From: Billgrantia antri
GTDB lineage: Bacteria > Pseudomonadota > Gammaproteobacteria > Pseudomonadales > Halomonadaceae
DNA: 64,000 nt
Assembly (NCBI RefSeq): GCF_019430905.1
Contig: NZ_JAHYCA010000008.1
Span: 62,001 to 126,000 of the forward strand
Reading direction: 5' to 3'
The notes beneath the pieces are model-generated. The model did no database searches. It was not told where the DNA came from and saw nothing but the letters and a program-made list of their open reading frames with translations. Position numbers and translations under genes: made by a program. Below are positions 19,004-27,088 of the stretch, in pieces (within the stretch, counting starts at the first letter, position 1; the number at the start of each line of letters is the position of its first letter).

Positions 19004-19744
19004 ATGCAAGATCACAACAAGCGCTTCGTGGAGCGCGACCGTAACTGGCATCCCCCGGCCTACGCCCCCGGCTACAAGACCAGCGTGCCCCGCTCGCCGC
19101 AGCAGGCCCTGGCCAGCATGCAGCAAGCCACCGCTTCCGAACTCACCGGCCCGGACTTCCGCCACCTGCGCATGGGCCCCCACGACAACGACCTGCTGCT
19201 CAACTTCCGTGAAGACCCCGCGCTGGCGGGCGCGGCCGGCCTGCCGGTCGGCGAGCGCATCATCATGTTCGGTCGCGTGATCGACCAGTTCGGCAAGCCG
19301 GTGCCACACACCCTGGTCGAGATGTGGCAGGCCAACGCCGGCGGGCGCTACCGCCACAAGAACGACCGCTACCTCGCCCCGCTCGACCCCGGGTTCGGCG
19401 GCGTGGGCCGTACCCTGACCGACGAGCAGGGCTGGTACCGCTTCCGCACCATCAAGCCCGGCCCGTATCCCTGGCCCAACGACCCCAACAGCTGGCGCCC
19501 CTCGCACATTCACGTCTCGGTGATGGGCCCCTCGATCTCCACCCGCCTGATCACCCAGATGTACTTCGAGGGTGATCCGCTGATTCCGCTGTGCCCCATC
19601 GTCCACACCATCAAGGACCCGGCCGCGGTCGAGACCATGATCGGACGCCTCGACATGGCACATAGCCGGCCTATGGACTGCCTGGCCTATCGCTTCGACC
19701 TGGTGGTACGCGGCGAACTGCAGACATTCTTCGAAAATCAGTGA
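19004..19744 (+). CDS. pcaH: Protocatechuate 3,4-dioxygenase beta subunit
   Basis: PcaH carries the Fe(III) site of the intradiol dioxygenase that opens protocatechuate to 3-carboxymuconate. The 246-residue protein shows [19 protein letters not shown], the Tyr-containing [15 protein letters not shown] and the His ligands of RPSHIHVSV, in the order known for the Tyr-Tyr-His-His site. The ATG at 19004 is chosen for the usual [20 protein letters not shown] start; an in-frame ATG at 18920 overlaps the promoter region. PcaG follows after 13 bases. Confidence 0.96.
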   Translation: MQDHNKRFVERDRNWHPPAYAPGYKTSVPRSPQQALASMQQATASELTGPDFRHLRMGPHDNDLLLNFREDPALAGAAGLPVGERIIMFGRVIDQFGKPVPHTLVEMWQANAGGRYRHKNDRYLAPLDPGFGGVGRTLTDEQGWYRFRTIKPGPYPWPNDPNSWRPSHIHVSVMGPSISTRLITQMYFEGDPLIPLCPIVHTIKDPAAVETMIGRLDMAHSRPMDCLAYRFDLVVRGELQTFFENQ

Positions 19745-19757
19745 GGAGGGAACAGAG

Positions 19758-20390
19758 ATGAAACAGCCAAACAGCGTTCCCACCAGCGAACTGATGCTGC
19801 GCGAGACCGCCTCCCAGACCGCCGGGCCCTACGTGCACATCGGCCTGGCCCTGGCCGCCGCGGGCAACCCGACCCGCGACGAAGAGATCTGGAACGAGAT
19901 GGCCAAGCCCGGCGCCGAGGGCGAGCTGATCGAAGTCGTCGGTACCGTGATCGACGGCAACGGCGACCTGGTGCGCGACGCCTTCCTCGAAGCCTGGCAG
20001 GCCGACGCCAACGGCGTCTACCAGCCCGAGTTCGACCTCAAGAAGCCGTTCAACAGCTTCGGGCGCACCGCCACCACCTTCGACCACGGCAGCGAATGGT
20101 CGCTGAAGACCGTCAAGCCAGGCCCGGTGGCTCACCCCAACGGCCAGCTCATGGCGCCGCACATCAACCTGGCGATCTTCGCCCGCGGCATCAACATCCA
20201 GCTTCAGACCCGTCTCTACTTCGAGGACGAAGCCGAGGCCAACGCCGCCTGCCCGGTGCTCTCGCGCATCGAATCGCCGACCCGCCGCCAGACCCTCATC
20301 GCCAAGCGCGAAGAGGCCGACGGCAAGGTACGCTACCGCCTCGACATCAGGCTGCAGGGCGAAGGCGAGACGGTGTTCTTCGATTTCTGA
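19758..20390 (+). CDS. pcaG: Protocatechuate 3,4-dioxygenase alpha subunit
   Basis: This is the structural partner of PcaH in the dioxygenase. The 210-residue protein opens with LMLRETASQTAGPYVHIGLA and has the intradiol-fold segments EAWQADANGVYQ and HINLAIFARGINIQLQTRLYF, without the full iron ligand set, as normal for alpha chains. A strong GAGGAGGGAA precedes the ATG. A hairpin terminator at 20436 ends the pcaHG transcript. Confidence 0.95.
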   Translation: MKQPNSVPTSELMLRETASQTAGPYVHIGLALAAAGNPTRDEEIWNEMAKPGAEGELIEVVGTVIDGNGDLVRDAFLEAWQADANGVYQPEFDLKKPFNSFGRTATTFDHGSEWSLKTVKPGPVAHPNGQLMAPHINLAIFARGINIQLQTRLYFEDEAEANAACPVLSRIESPTRRQTLIAKREEADGKVRYRLDIRLQGEGETVFFDF

Positions 20391-20410
20391 TTCGCCATCA
20401 CCGCAGCGAA

Positions 20411-20444
20411 TCTGCCCGACGAGGGCCGCAAGACCCCGAGAGCC
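20411..20444 (+). repeat. 34-base direct repeat, left copy
   Basis: The sequence beginning TCTGCCCGACGAGGGCCGC recurs at 23049 with one mismatch in 34 bases. The two copies bracket the HxlR/SDR/quinone reductase module and the GST fragment. Confidence 0.8.
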
Positions 20445-20469
20445 GGCGCACGTGCCGGCTCTCGGTTTT
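20436..20469 (+). terminator. Terminator after pcaHG
   Basis: Stem CCGAGAGCCGGC (20436-20447) pairs with GCCGGCTCTCGG (20454-20465), then TTTT. The 34 bases 20411-20444 recur with one mismatch at 23049-23082. Confidence 0.85.
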
Positions 20470-20576
20470 ACCCGAGCCGATGAAGATGATGCATCAACCG
20501 TCCGAGATCCTGCAGAGCCGGCCATCGGAATTGAGCATCACCTCGACGGTCGCGGGATGTTCGAGCAGGCTGGCGA

Positions 20577-20924
20577 TCACGGTACCGAGCGCCGTGACAT
20601 AAGTTCCTCAACCTCGGTCATATGTTCCGTTCCCCAGGCGCATAGCGGCTTCAAGGCTTCGGCGAGGGTCTGGCCGAGCGCAGTGAGGGAATACTCGACT
20701 TTCGGCGGAATTTCCTTGTAGTCGAGCCGGTCGACGATCCCATCAGCCTCCAATTCCTTGAGTTGCTGAATGAGCATCTTGTCACTGACATTGCCGATGG
20801 CGCGCCTCAGGTCGCCATAACGCCGCGCTTGGTGGGCGAGGTGGAACAGGATCAAAGGTTTCCACTTGCCCCCGATGACAGCCAGCGCAGCGTCCAGCCC
20901 GCAGATAAAACCATATGTTGTCAT
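20577..20924 (-). CDS. HxlR-family transcriptional regulator
   Basis: This 115-residue winged-helix protein has the typical HxlR pattern: [47 protein letters not shown] and [12 protein letters not shown]. HxlR proteins often sense electrophiles or quinones through a Cys; one Cys lies at residue 8 and one near 99. It is divergent from an SDR and a quinone oxidoreductase, the usual target set. Base composition is less GC-rich than the pca genes, consistent with transfer as a unit. Confidence 0.88.
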   Translation of the reverse strand: MTTYGFICGLDAALAVIGGKWKPLILFHLAHQARRYGDLRRAIGNVSDKMLIQQLKELEADGIVDRLDYKEIPPKVEYSLTALGQTLAEALKPLCAWGTEHMTEVEELMSRRSVP

Positions 20925-21030
20925 TTCGCATGCTCCAGATAGTACTTACCAAAGGGTGCATACTTTAATTAAGGAAAGCAAGCCTCTACTCTCTATCTCG
21001 AAGCGGTTATCATTTTTCCAGGAGATCGAG

Positions 21031-21777
21031 ATGGGCAGGCTTGAAGGTAAAATCGCCGTCATAACCGGCGGCAACAGCGGCATCGGTCTGGCGACAGCCA
21101 AACGGTTCGTGGCAGAAGGTGCCGAGGTTTTCATTACCGGCCGTCGTCAGGAGGAGCTGGACAGGGCGGTGGAGACGATCGGCTCCGGAGTGACCGCGGT
21201 GCAGGGCGACGTTTCGCGACTGGACGATCTCGATCGGTTGTTCGCGACGGTGCGTGCGAAGAGCGGACGAATAGACATTCTTTTCGCCAATGCCGGGCTT
21301 GGAAAGCTAGCTCCGCTAGGCACCATCGACGAGGCGTCGTTCGATTTGACCTTCGACGTCAACGTCAAGGGAATGCTGTTCACGGTGCAAAAGGCTCTAC
21401 CGCTTATGCAGGCCGGTGGATCCATCATCCTCACCGGTTCAACCACCGGCTCGACGGGAACGCCTGCGTTCAGTGTCTACAGCGCGACCAAGGCTGCAAT
21501 TCGCAATTTTGCCCGCAGCTGGGCGCTGGACCTGAAAGGGACAGGCATCCGCGTAAACGTACTCTCTCCCGGCGCCACCGAGACACCCGGCCTCAAGGGC
21601 TTGGCAACTGCCGGCGAGGAAGATGCGTTGCTGGAGGGCTTTGCCTCGCAGATACCTCTCGGTCGTATCGGGCACCCCGAGGAGACGGCGGCGGTGGCGC
21701 TCTTTCTTGCCTCGGACGAAAGCAGCTTCATGACCGGTAGCGAGGTCTTCGCTGACGGTGGGGCCGCACAAATCTGA
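21031..21777 (+). CDS. SDR-family oxidoreductase
   Basis: This 248-residue classical short-chain dehydrogenase has the cofactor motif TGGNSGIG (residues 12-19), NAGLG, a catalytic Ser in ILTGSTTGS and YSATKAA with Tyr and Lys. The substrate is unknown. The ATG at 21031 follows CAGGAGAT; a longer in-frame start at 20866 would run through the promoter of the divergent HxlR gene and is rejected. It forms a module with the HxlR regulator and the quinone oxidoreductase 57 bases downstream. Confidence 0.88.
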   Translation: MGRLEGKIAVITGGNSGIGLATAKRFVAEGAEVFITGRRQEELDRAVETIGSGVTAVQGDVSRLDDLDRLFATVRAKSGRIDILFANAGLGKLAPLGTIDEASFDLTFDVNVKGMLFTVQKALPLMQAGGSIILTGSTTGSTGTPAFSVYSATKAAIRNFARSWALDLKGTGIRVNVLSPGATETPGLKGLATAGEEDALLEGFASQIPLGRIGHPEETAAVALFLASDESSFMTGSEVFADGGAAQI

Positions 21778-21833
21778 TGGCCGCTCAAAACCAGATCCTG
21801 AGCTTTATTGCTTGGGCGATGGAAGGATAGAAC

Positions 21834-22793
21834 ATGAAGGCTGCATATTATGATGTTCCAGGCGGACCAGAGGTCCTGAGCTACGCAGACGTCGAGGCTC
21901 CGGTTTGTCCCGAGGATGGAGTACTCCTCCGGGTGGAGGCAATCTCGATCGAGGGGGGCGATCTCATCAATCGGGCGACGGCGGCGCCTCAGGCAGCAGG
22001 CCACGTTCCTGGCTATGCGGCCTCGGGCGAGATCGTCGAGGTTGGCGCGAAGGTTCGCGGCCGCTTCATCGGGCAAAAGGTGACGTCATTCGACATGGGC
22101 GGGTCCCATGCCGAATTGCGCGCCGTGAAGGCCACGCGAACATGGATCGTGCCGGACGGGTTGCAGATGGCGGCTGCGGCCGCCCTGCCCATTTCGTTTG
22201 GAACCGCCCATCACAGCCTGTTTGCGCGCGGCAACCTGGTCGACGGCGAGACCCTGCTCGTGCAGGGCGGAGCGGGCGGCGTCGGGGTCGCGGCGATCCA
22301 ACTGGCACATCGCGCCGGTTCGAAGGTATTGGCAACCGTCTCGGGCGCGGATCGCGCTGAGCAACTGCGGACTTATGGGCTGGACGCCGCGATTGACCAC
22401 CGCTCAGAGGATGTGACCGCGGCCGTCATGCGGTTAACCGCCGGCCGCGGCGTGGATCTGGTCGTCGATCCCGTCGGGTCCACGCTCGCGGGATCGCTTG
22501 CCGCACTCCGGCCCGAGGGTCGTCTGGTCTTTGTCGGCAACGCAGGGCGCGCGTCGCTGGACCTGGACCTCTGGCCTGCCTTGCAGGCCAACCAGACGCT
22601 TCTGGGTGTGTTCATGGGCAGCCAGCTCGAAAAACCCGAAGTCCACAGAACGGTCGACGACATGTTGCGCCTGGCCGCCACCGGTGAGCTGGAGGTTCCC
22701 ATCGATCGACGGTTTTCGCTTTGCGAGGTCGCGGCGGCACATGCCTATGCCGAGGAAAATTCCATTCTGGGCCGGGTCGTCCTTGTCCCTTGA
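21834..22793 (+). CDS. Zinc-independent quinone oxidoreductase / MDR-family protein
   Basis: This 319-residue medium-chain reductase has the N-terminal GroES-like fold, GYAASGEIVEVG, and the nucleotide motif VQGGAGGVGVAAIQLA. It lacks the catalytic Cys/His zinc set, so an NADPH:quinone reductase role is expected. It is controlled, in all likelihood, by the HxlR gene. The stop abuts a degenerate GST sequence starting at 22797, which places a recombination junction within a few bases of the gene end. Confidence 0.88.
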   Translation: MKAAYYDVPGGPEVLSYADVEAPVCPEDGVLLRVEAISIEGGDLINRATAAPQAAGHVPGYAASGEIVEVGAKVRGRFIGQKVTSFDMGGSHAELRAVKATRTWIVPDGLQMAAAAALPISFGTAHHSLFARGNLVDGETLLVQGGAGGVGVAAIQLAHRAGSKVLATVSGADRAEQLRTYGLDAAIDHRSEDVTAAVMRLTAGRGVDLVVDPVGSTLAGSLAALRPEGRLVFVGNAGRASLDLDLWPALQANQTLLGVFMGSQLEKPEVHRTVDDMLRLAATGELEVPIDRRFSLCEVAAAHAYAEENSILGRVVLVP

Positions 22794-22796
22794 CTC

Positions 22797-22960
22797 GCTC
22801 GCCACACCTTCCTCTACCCGAGGTGATGCGCCTACCCCAGGACGTCGACCTGGCCAGGCAGGCGTGCAGGGAAATGCTGATGGTGCTTGAACGCCACATG
22901 CAGGAGCGCGAGTACGTCGTCGGTGATCGACTCAGCGTCGCCGACTTCAGCCGCGACATG
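22797..22960 (+). pseudogene. Glutathione S-transferase C-terminal fragment
   Basis: This stretch encodes RLPQDVDLARQACREMLMVL, then RHMQEREYVVGDRLSVADF, closely matching the middle to C-terminal part of the intact GST at 23585-24211. Relative to that gene there is a one-base loss near 22827, no N-terminal half, and divergence after the VADF motif. It is a dead paralogue that adjoins the end of the quinone oxidoreductase gene. Confidence 0.85.
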
Positions 22961-23048
22961 CTGGTGGTCATCACAGAGCAGGCACTTTCCACCTGGCCGT
23001 GTAGCGGCTCCCAGACGGCCGACTAGCTTCTTGAACCGCTGTAGCAAA

Positions 23049-23082
23049 TCTGCCCGACGAGGGCCGCAAGACACCGAGAGCC
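23049..23082 (+). repeat. 34-base direct repeat, right copy
   Basis: Partner of 20411-20444. Both copies run into the left arm of a terminator hairpin. Confidence 0.8.
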
Positions 23083-23109
23083 AGCCTATGCGCTGGCTCT
23101 CGTTTTTTT
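23075..23109 (+). terminator. Terminator after the GST fragment
   Basis: Stem CGAGAGCCAGC (23075-23085) pairs with GCTGGCTCTCG (23092-23102), followed by seven T. It is related to the hairpins at 20436, 23420 and 24254. Confidence 0.85.
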
Positions 23110-23218
23110 GGCTATCGGAATGACGCAGGGCATGCGACTAAAGGTGAATAAATTCGACTAAAGTCTATGATTCGGGTATGCTGTTAGCATCCTCATGAAG
23201 TAACCGAGATACCCAGCC

Positions 23219-23374
23219 ATGACCACCCAGACGCTCCCTTTCCGTGCGACCGCTACCCAGTCCAGCGCTCCCTTGGGCAAGCGTATCCGCTCTGCCGCCT
23301 ATCGCCTGCTCGAGCGGATGACCGAAAGCGCCTACGAACAGTACAAGCCTATCTTGCGTAACTACTACCTCTAA
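23219..23374 (+). CDS. Small basic protein, 51 residues, unknown
   Basis: This small gene runs from ATG 23219 to TAA 23374. The product is basic and largely helical, with GKRIRSAAYRLLERMTES in the middle and a Tyr-rich end (RNYYL). It has its own strong terminator 46 bases downstream, and two CGACTAAAG motifs 55-85 bases upstream, which is what a real independently expressed small gene would show. I know no function. No strong ribosome site is visible before the ATG. Confidence 0.6.
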   Translation: MTTQTLPFRATATQSSAPLGKRIRSAAYRLLERMTESAYEQYKPILRNYYL

Positions 23375-23419
23375 GGGCCGAGGCTGTGCCTGGCCCGGTC
23401 GGCCCGGCAACCTGACACG

Positions 23420-23456
23420 ACGAGAAGAGCCAGTGCACTGCGCTGGCTCTTCTCGT
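23420..23456 (+). terminator. Terminator after the 51-residue gene
   Basis: Perfect 14-base arms ACGAGAAGAGCCAG (23420-23433) and CTGGCTCTTCTCGT (23443-23456). It also reads as a hairpin on the other strand. Confidence 0.85.
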
Positions 23457-23584
23457 TATGGGTGAGGCAATCCCTCCGGCTGCGGCAGCGATGCCTCCAC
23501 TCTCGTTGTCGATTCCATCTGCGCTCGTTCGACAGGCTCATGAGTTAGTAATAGCGAGTGCCTGCCAATCGAAGGAGCCGGAAC

Positions 23585-24211
23585 ATGATGAAACTCTACG
23601 GAACGCCGCCGACCCGCGCCTTGCGCGCCGTCTGGTTACTCAACGAGCTGGGCCTGGAGTACGAGCTGATCCCTGTGGATCTCCTGCAAGGAGAGCACCA
23701 CCAGCCAGACTTCCTCGCACTTAACCCCGCCGCTAAGGTTCCGGTGCTGGTCGACGGTGACCAGGTCATCACCGAATCGTCCGCCATCCAGCTCTACCTG
23801 GCCGAGAAATATCCACAGGCGGGTTTCATTCCAGAGGCTGTGGAGGAGAGAGCCCAGCTGTATCGCTGGATATTCTTCCTGGTGACCGAGATCGAGCAGC
23901 CGCTGTGGCGCATCGCTCGTCATACCTTCATCTACCCCGACGAGAAGCGCCTGCCACAAGACGTCGACCAGGCCAGGCAGGAGTGCGTGGCGATGGTGAC
24001 GGTACTCGAGCGGCACATGGAACGGCGCGAATACGTGGTCGGCGACCGGCTCAGCGTCGCCGACTTCAACGCCGCCTACACCCTGGACTGGGCCAATGAA
24101 GAGAACATGCTCGGCGATGCACCCAGGCTGAGGGAGTTCCTGAAGACAATGTATGCTCGCCCCACGGCGCCGCCTACCATTGCTGAGGCGTTTGCGGCGA
24201 TGGAAAGTTAG
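23585..24211 (+). CDS. Glutathione S-transferase family protein
   Basis: This 208-residue cytosolic GST has a thioredoxin-fold N-terminal domain (MMKLYGTPPTRALRAVWLL, residues 1-80, with the glutathione-binding NPAAKVPVLVDG and ESSAIQLYLAEKYP) and an all-helical C-terminal domain with RLSVADFNAAYTLDW. The ATG at 23585 follows GGAGCC; an in-frame ATG at 23558 adds nine residues. The substrate is unknown; GSTs in aromatic clusters may handle electrophiles or ether bonds. A paralogous fragment lies upstream at 22797. Confidence 0.88.
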   Translation: MMKLYGTPPTRALRAVWLLNELGLEYELIPVDLLQGEHHQPDFLALNPAAKVPVLVDGDQVITESSAIQLYLAEKYPQAGFIPEAVEERAQLYRWIFFLVTEIEQPLWRIARHTFIYPDEKRLPQDVDQARQECVAMVTVLERHMERREYVVGDRLSVADFNAAYTLDWANEENMLGDAPRLREFLKTMYARPTAPPTIAEAFAAMES

Positions 24212-24253
24212 GTCACAACTGAGAGATCGAGCCCGTGGAGCAAACTTTACCAC

Positions 24254-24290
24254 CGAGAGCCAGCGCTTTGCGCTGGCTCTCGTCTATTTA
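24254..24290 (+). terminator. Terminator after the GST gene
   Basis: Perfect 13-base arms CGAGAGCCAGCGC (24254-24266) and GCGCTGGCTCTCG (24270-24282) around TTT. The remaining 24290-24526 is AT-richer and holds no gene I can support. Confidence 0.8.
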
Positions 24291-24526
24291 GCATTGCGTT
24301 GGCGTAGGTCTCTGGTGCAGGCCTGCGCGAGCATCTATGCTGATGACGTGTATTCTTTTATAAGAGGCATTGTGGCGGCGCTTTGGGCTGGATACCTAGT
24401 CCAATCTTTCATGGCGATCCGGTCATGCGGGTCCCTACAGCTAGCGACCAGTAAATGTAGCTGTCATGGCCATCTGGGTGTGAAAGCACTGTCTGATCGC
24501 TGTTAGATTACGAGCGGGGGTTAGAT

Positions 24527-24787
24527 ATGAATGATGTACGCCAATGGGTTTTCGTGGCCGATATGAATTATAGTGATTCAGTTACCATTAGTGATGTATG
24601 GTTGTGGGTTAAATGGCTGTATTTTTACCCTGGCGATGCTATTATTTATTATATTGTAAATTTCTTTACGGGAATTGCTAATTTCTTTGAAATTTCAAAT
24701 GGTGATTACGGCGGTGTGTTGTCAGGGGTAATATCATTCTTTGCTTGGGTTATTGTGCTGGAGAGTTTTGGAAGGGTGTTCAAGTAG
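24527..24787 (+). CDS. AT-rich small membrane protein, unknown
   Basis: This 86-residue product is rich in aromatic and hydrophobic residues with two likely membrane spans (about 30-50 and 62-82). GGGGG precedes the ATG at 24527. Codon use is strongly AT-biased (many ATT, TAT, GTT) and quite unlike the surrounding genes, pointing to recent transfer, perhaps from a phage or plasmid. No family is recognised and no partner gene is adjacent. Confidence 0.5.
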   Translation: MNDVRQWVFVADMNYSDSVTISDVWLWVKWLYFYPGDAIIYYIVNFFTGIANFFEISNGDYGGVLSGVISFFAWVIVLESFGRVFK

Positions 24788-25189
24788 AATGACGCATCTA
24801 GAAGTGGGATTTTCTCTTTTTCCAATAAATACCGCTCATCTTCATTGAGCTTTTTCTCCGAAGTACTAAGATATTCGTGAATTTGTCATCTTACCCTAAA
24901 GGTCGGCATCGGGTTGATTTCTGACGTAGATTGTCCATGTATGTTGGTGCTTTTTTGCTACGTTTTCAAAGTCCCAGCGGAGGCGATTATTGCCTTCCAT
25001 AACCCCGACCCGTAGATGCTTCAAATCGAGCGACGCAATGCCCGGTTGCGCGCCACATTGTTTGCCAAGCTGTTTGGCGGGGCCAGGCGTGGGTTTCGCA
25101 AGGCCATATCGTGCCTTCGGCTCCGTCACCGCCAACATCGAGGCTAAAGGGTCCCCCGCGACATTGAGAAGTGTCCGCGCCCCTGGGCG
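24788..25189. other. Gene-poor stretch, no supported gene
   Basis: The left part is AT-rich. On the minus strand an open frame at 24896-25138 encodes 80 residues ending VRNQPDADL, but it has no ribosome site and no recognisable family, so I do not call it a gene. Confidence 0.4.
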
Positions 25190-25200
25190 GAGCAGCGGTA

Positions 25201-25326
25201 CCGGCAGATCGTGCGATGGAGCACGGCCGAAAAGGGCATTTTCCGTCGCTGGAGGTGCCGGAGACTTTCGTCAAGGACATGCAGGAAGGCATTACGGGCG
25301 TGTTGGCTGCTATTCGGGGCCGCTAA
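25201..25326 (+). pseudogene. C-terminal remnant of an unidentified regulator-like protein
   Basis: The frame ending at TAA 25324-25326 encodes GHFPSLEVPETFVKDMQEG followed by a short tail, with no start or N-terminal domain. The style resembles the C terminus of TetR/AcrR-type regulators, but the family is not certain. Bases 25256-25290 recur, diverged, at 29858-29893 on the same strand. It is a broken gene end facing the end of the LysR gene at 25351. Confidence 0.5.
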
Positions 25327-25350
25327 TCGGTGATGGCCGTTTGCGGGTGA

Positions 25351-26271
25351 TCAGCGGTCAGTCTCAGCAAACCCGGCCTTCACGCTTTGCTCGAGACGAG
25401 GCACCGCGAAATCGATGAAGGCGCGCAGCTTCTGTGGGAGCAGCGGCCGGCGCTCGTAAACCAGGTGGATCGGCCAGGGCGTTGGCTCCCACGCCTGCAA
25501 TACCGTTTCCAGGCGCCCAGCCTGGATCCTCGGTGCCGCCTGATAAGAGAGAACGCGGGTAAGGCCGAGGTCCGCCTCGGCAGCATCCAGTGCCGCTTCG
25601 GCCGTGTTCACGGTCAGGCGTGCCTGCACAGGAATCCGCAGCGACTCCCCTTCCGCTTCGAAGCGCCAGGCCTGGATGGCCAGCAACTGATCGAAGGTAA
25701 TGCAGGAGGCCCCCACGAGATCGCTTGGCGCAGCGGGCCTGCCATGCTCGTCGAGATAGGCGGGACTCGCACAAACGACTTGGCGTACTTCGCCGACTTT
25801 CCGAGCGATGAGACCGCTATCCGGTAGTGGGCCGATACGCACGGCCATATCGATGTGCTCCTCACCGATGCTCATCGGGCGGTCGGTGAGTTGCAACTGA
25901 ATGTTCACCTCCGGATGGCACTGCAGGAAAGCCGTGACCACCGGCAGGACATACAGACGTCCAAAGACGATCGGCGCCGTCAGGGTCAGCGTACCCCGAG
26001 GGGCCGAAAACTCACCGGAAGCGCCACGTTCGGCTTCGGCCACCTCTTCCAGGATCCGCCGGCACGCCGCCACGTAGGCCGTTCCCGCTTCGGTCAACGT
26101 CAGCCCCCGAGGAGAGCGCTGAACCAGCTCGGCGTTCAAGTCGGCTTCCAGCTCGGAGATTCTGCGGCTAACTGTAGCGATGGGCATTCTCAGGGCACGG
26201 GCGCCGGACGTGATGCTGCCTTCGTCGACCACTCTGACCAGCATGGCCATCGTCTGGAGTCTGTCGGGCAT
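25351..26271 (-). CDS. LysR-family transcriptional regulator
   Basis: This 306-residue LysR protein starts MPDRLQTMAMLVRVVDEGSI with the helix-turn-helix in residues 5-60, followed by the PBP-like domain of the CrgA/DsdC-style group (RGTLTLTAPIVFGRLYVLP, DMAVRIGPLPDSGLIARKVG). I prefer the ATG at 26271 to an in-frame TTG at 26286. The perfect palindrome at 26281-26299 sits just upstream of its start. It is divergent from the GST and flavoprotein genes, which are its likely targets. Confidence 0.88.
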   Translation of the reverse strand: MPDRLQTMAMLVRVVDEGSITSGARALRMPIATVSRRISELEADLNAELVQRSPRGLTLTEAGTAYVAACRRILEEVAEAERGASGEFSAPRGTLTLTAPIVFGRLYVLPVVTAFLQCHPEVNIQLQLTDRPMSIGEEHIDMAVRIGPLPDSGLIARKVGEVRQVVCASPAYLDEHGRPAAPSDLVGASCITFDQLLAIQAWRFEAEGESLRIPVQARLTVNTAEAALDAAEADLGLTRVLSYQAAPRIQAGRLETVLQAWEPTPWPIHLVYERRPLLPQKLRAFIDFAVPRLEQSVKAGFAETDR

Positions 26272-26280
26272 GGGCCACTC

Positions 26281-26299
26281 AACCAAGGTTACCTTGGTT
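26281..26299. promoter_or_regulatory. Perfect inverted repeat at the LysR/GST divergent promoter
   Basis: AACCAAGGT-T-ACCTTGGTT, 9-base arms. It lies 10 bases upstream of the LysR ATG and 126 bases before the GST ATG. It is a likely binding site for the LysR product, giving autoregulation (inference). Confidence 0.6.
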
Positions 26300-26424
26300 C
26301 CAAATAATGGAAGTTAGTGTTTCAACTTTGCCATCTACTGCGGTTTTTTGGAAAGCAATATCCTCGTGAACAGCTCATCACATTGAGCTCAAAAGCCTCA
26401 TGTCTCGTTCACAGGAGTCACAGC

Positions 26425-27072
26425 ATGAACCCGAACTTCCCCGCCCAAGCCGCCCCGATCAAGCTGTACCGCCACCCCAAGTCGGGTCATAGCCATCGTG
26501 TCGAACTCATGATGGCACTGCTCGACCTGCCCTATGAGACCGTCGATATCGATCTCGTGAACGGCGCGCACAAGGCGCCCGAGTTTCTCGCTATCAGTCC
26601 CTTCGGGCAGGTCCCCGTCATCGATGACAACGGCGTGATGCTGTCGGATTCCAACGCCATTCTGGTCTACCTGGTGAAGTCCTATCCCACCGGCCACGAC
26701 TGGCTGCCTGAAAGCCCTGCGGGCGCCGCGGAAGTGCAGCGCTGGCTGTCGGTGGCTGCCGGCGAGATCGCGCGTGGCCCTTGCGCGGCAAGGCTGGTGA
26801 CGGTCTTCGGCGCAGCGCTGGATCATGAAGGCGCCCAGGCGGCGGCGCATCGCTTGCTTGCCCAAATGGAACCGATCCTGGAACGCCGGGATTTCTTGGC
26901 CGGACCGGCCATCACCATCGCCGATGTGGCCGGCTACAGCTACATCGCCCATGCGCCCGAAGGCGGCGTCAGCCTCGAGGCTTACCCATCGATCCGGGCT
27001 TGGCTGGCCAGGATCGAAGCGCAGCAAGGCTTTGTCGGCATGGTCCGTACGCCGCTTCCCGAAACCGCCTGA
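26425..27072 (+). CDS. Glutathione S-transferase family protein
   Basis: This 215-residue GST has [19 protein letters not shown] at the N terminus, [26 protein letters not shown] for glutathione binding and [19 protein letters not shown] in the C-terminal domain. It belongs to a different subgroup from the GST at 23585. CAGGAG precedes the ATG at 26425. The flavo-iron-sulfur gene starts 17 bases downstream, so the two are probably co-transcribed from the LysR-controlled promoter. Confidence 0.9.
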   Translation: MNPNFPAQAAPIKLYRHPKSGHSHRVELMMALLDLPYETVDIDLVNGAHKAPEFLAISPFGQVPVIDDNGVMLSDSNAILVYLVKSYPTGHDWLPESPAGAAEVQRWLSVAAGEIARGPCAARLVTVFGAALDHEGAQAAAHRLLAQMEPILERRDFLAGPAITIADVAGYSYIAHAPEGGVSLEAYPSIRAWLARIEAQQGFVGMVRTPLPETA

Positions 27073-27088
27073 GCGAGAGGGGCATCGC

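Noticed and set aside
24896-25138. 80-codon minus-strand frame
   Set aside because: No ribosome site, no family and surrounded by remnants; insufficient support for a gene.
25201-25326. Remnant read as an epoxide hydrolase C terminus (GHFPSLEVPE)
   Set aside because: The short GHF-LE-PE similarity is attractive, but upstream codons in the same frame do not continue it; a TetR-like C terminus is equally possible, so it was left unassigned.
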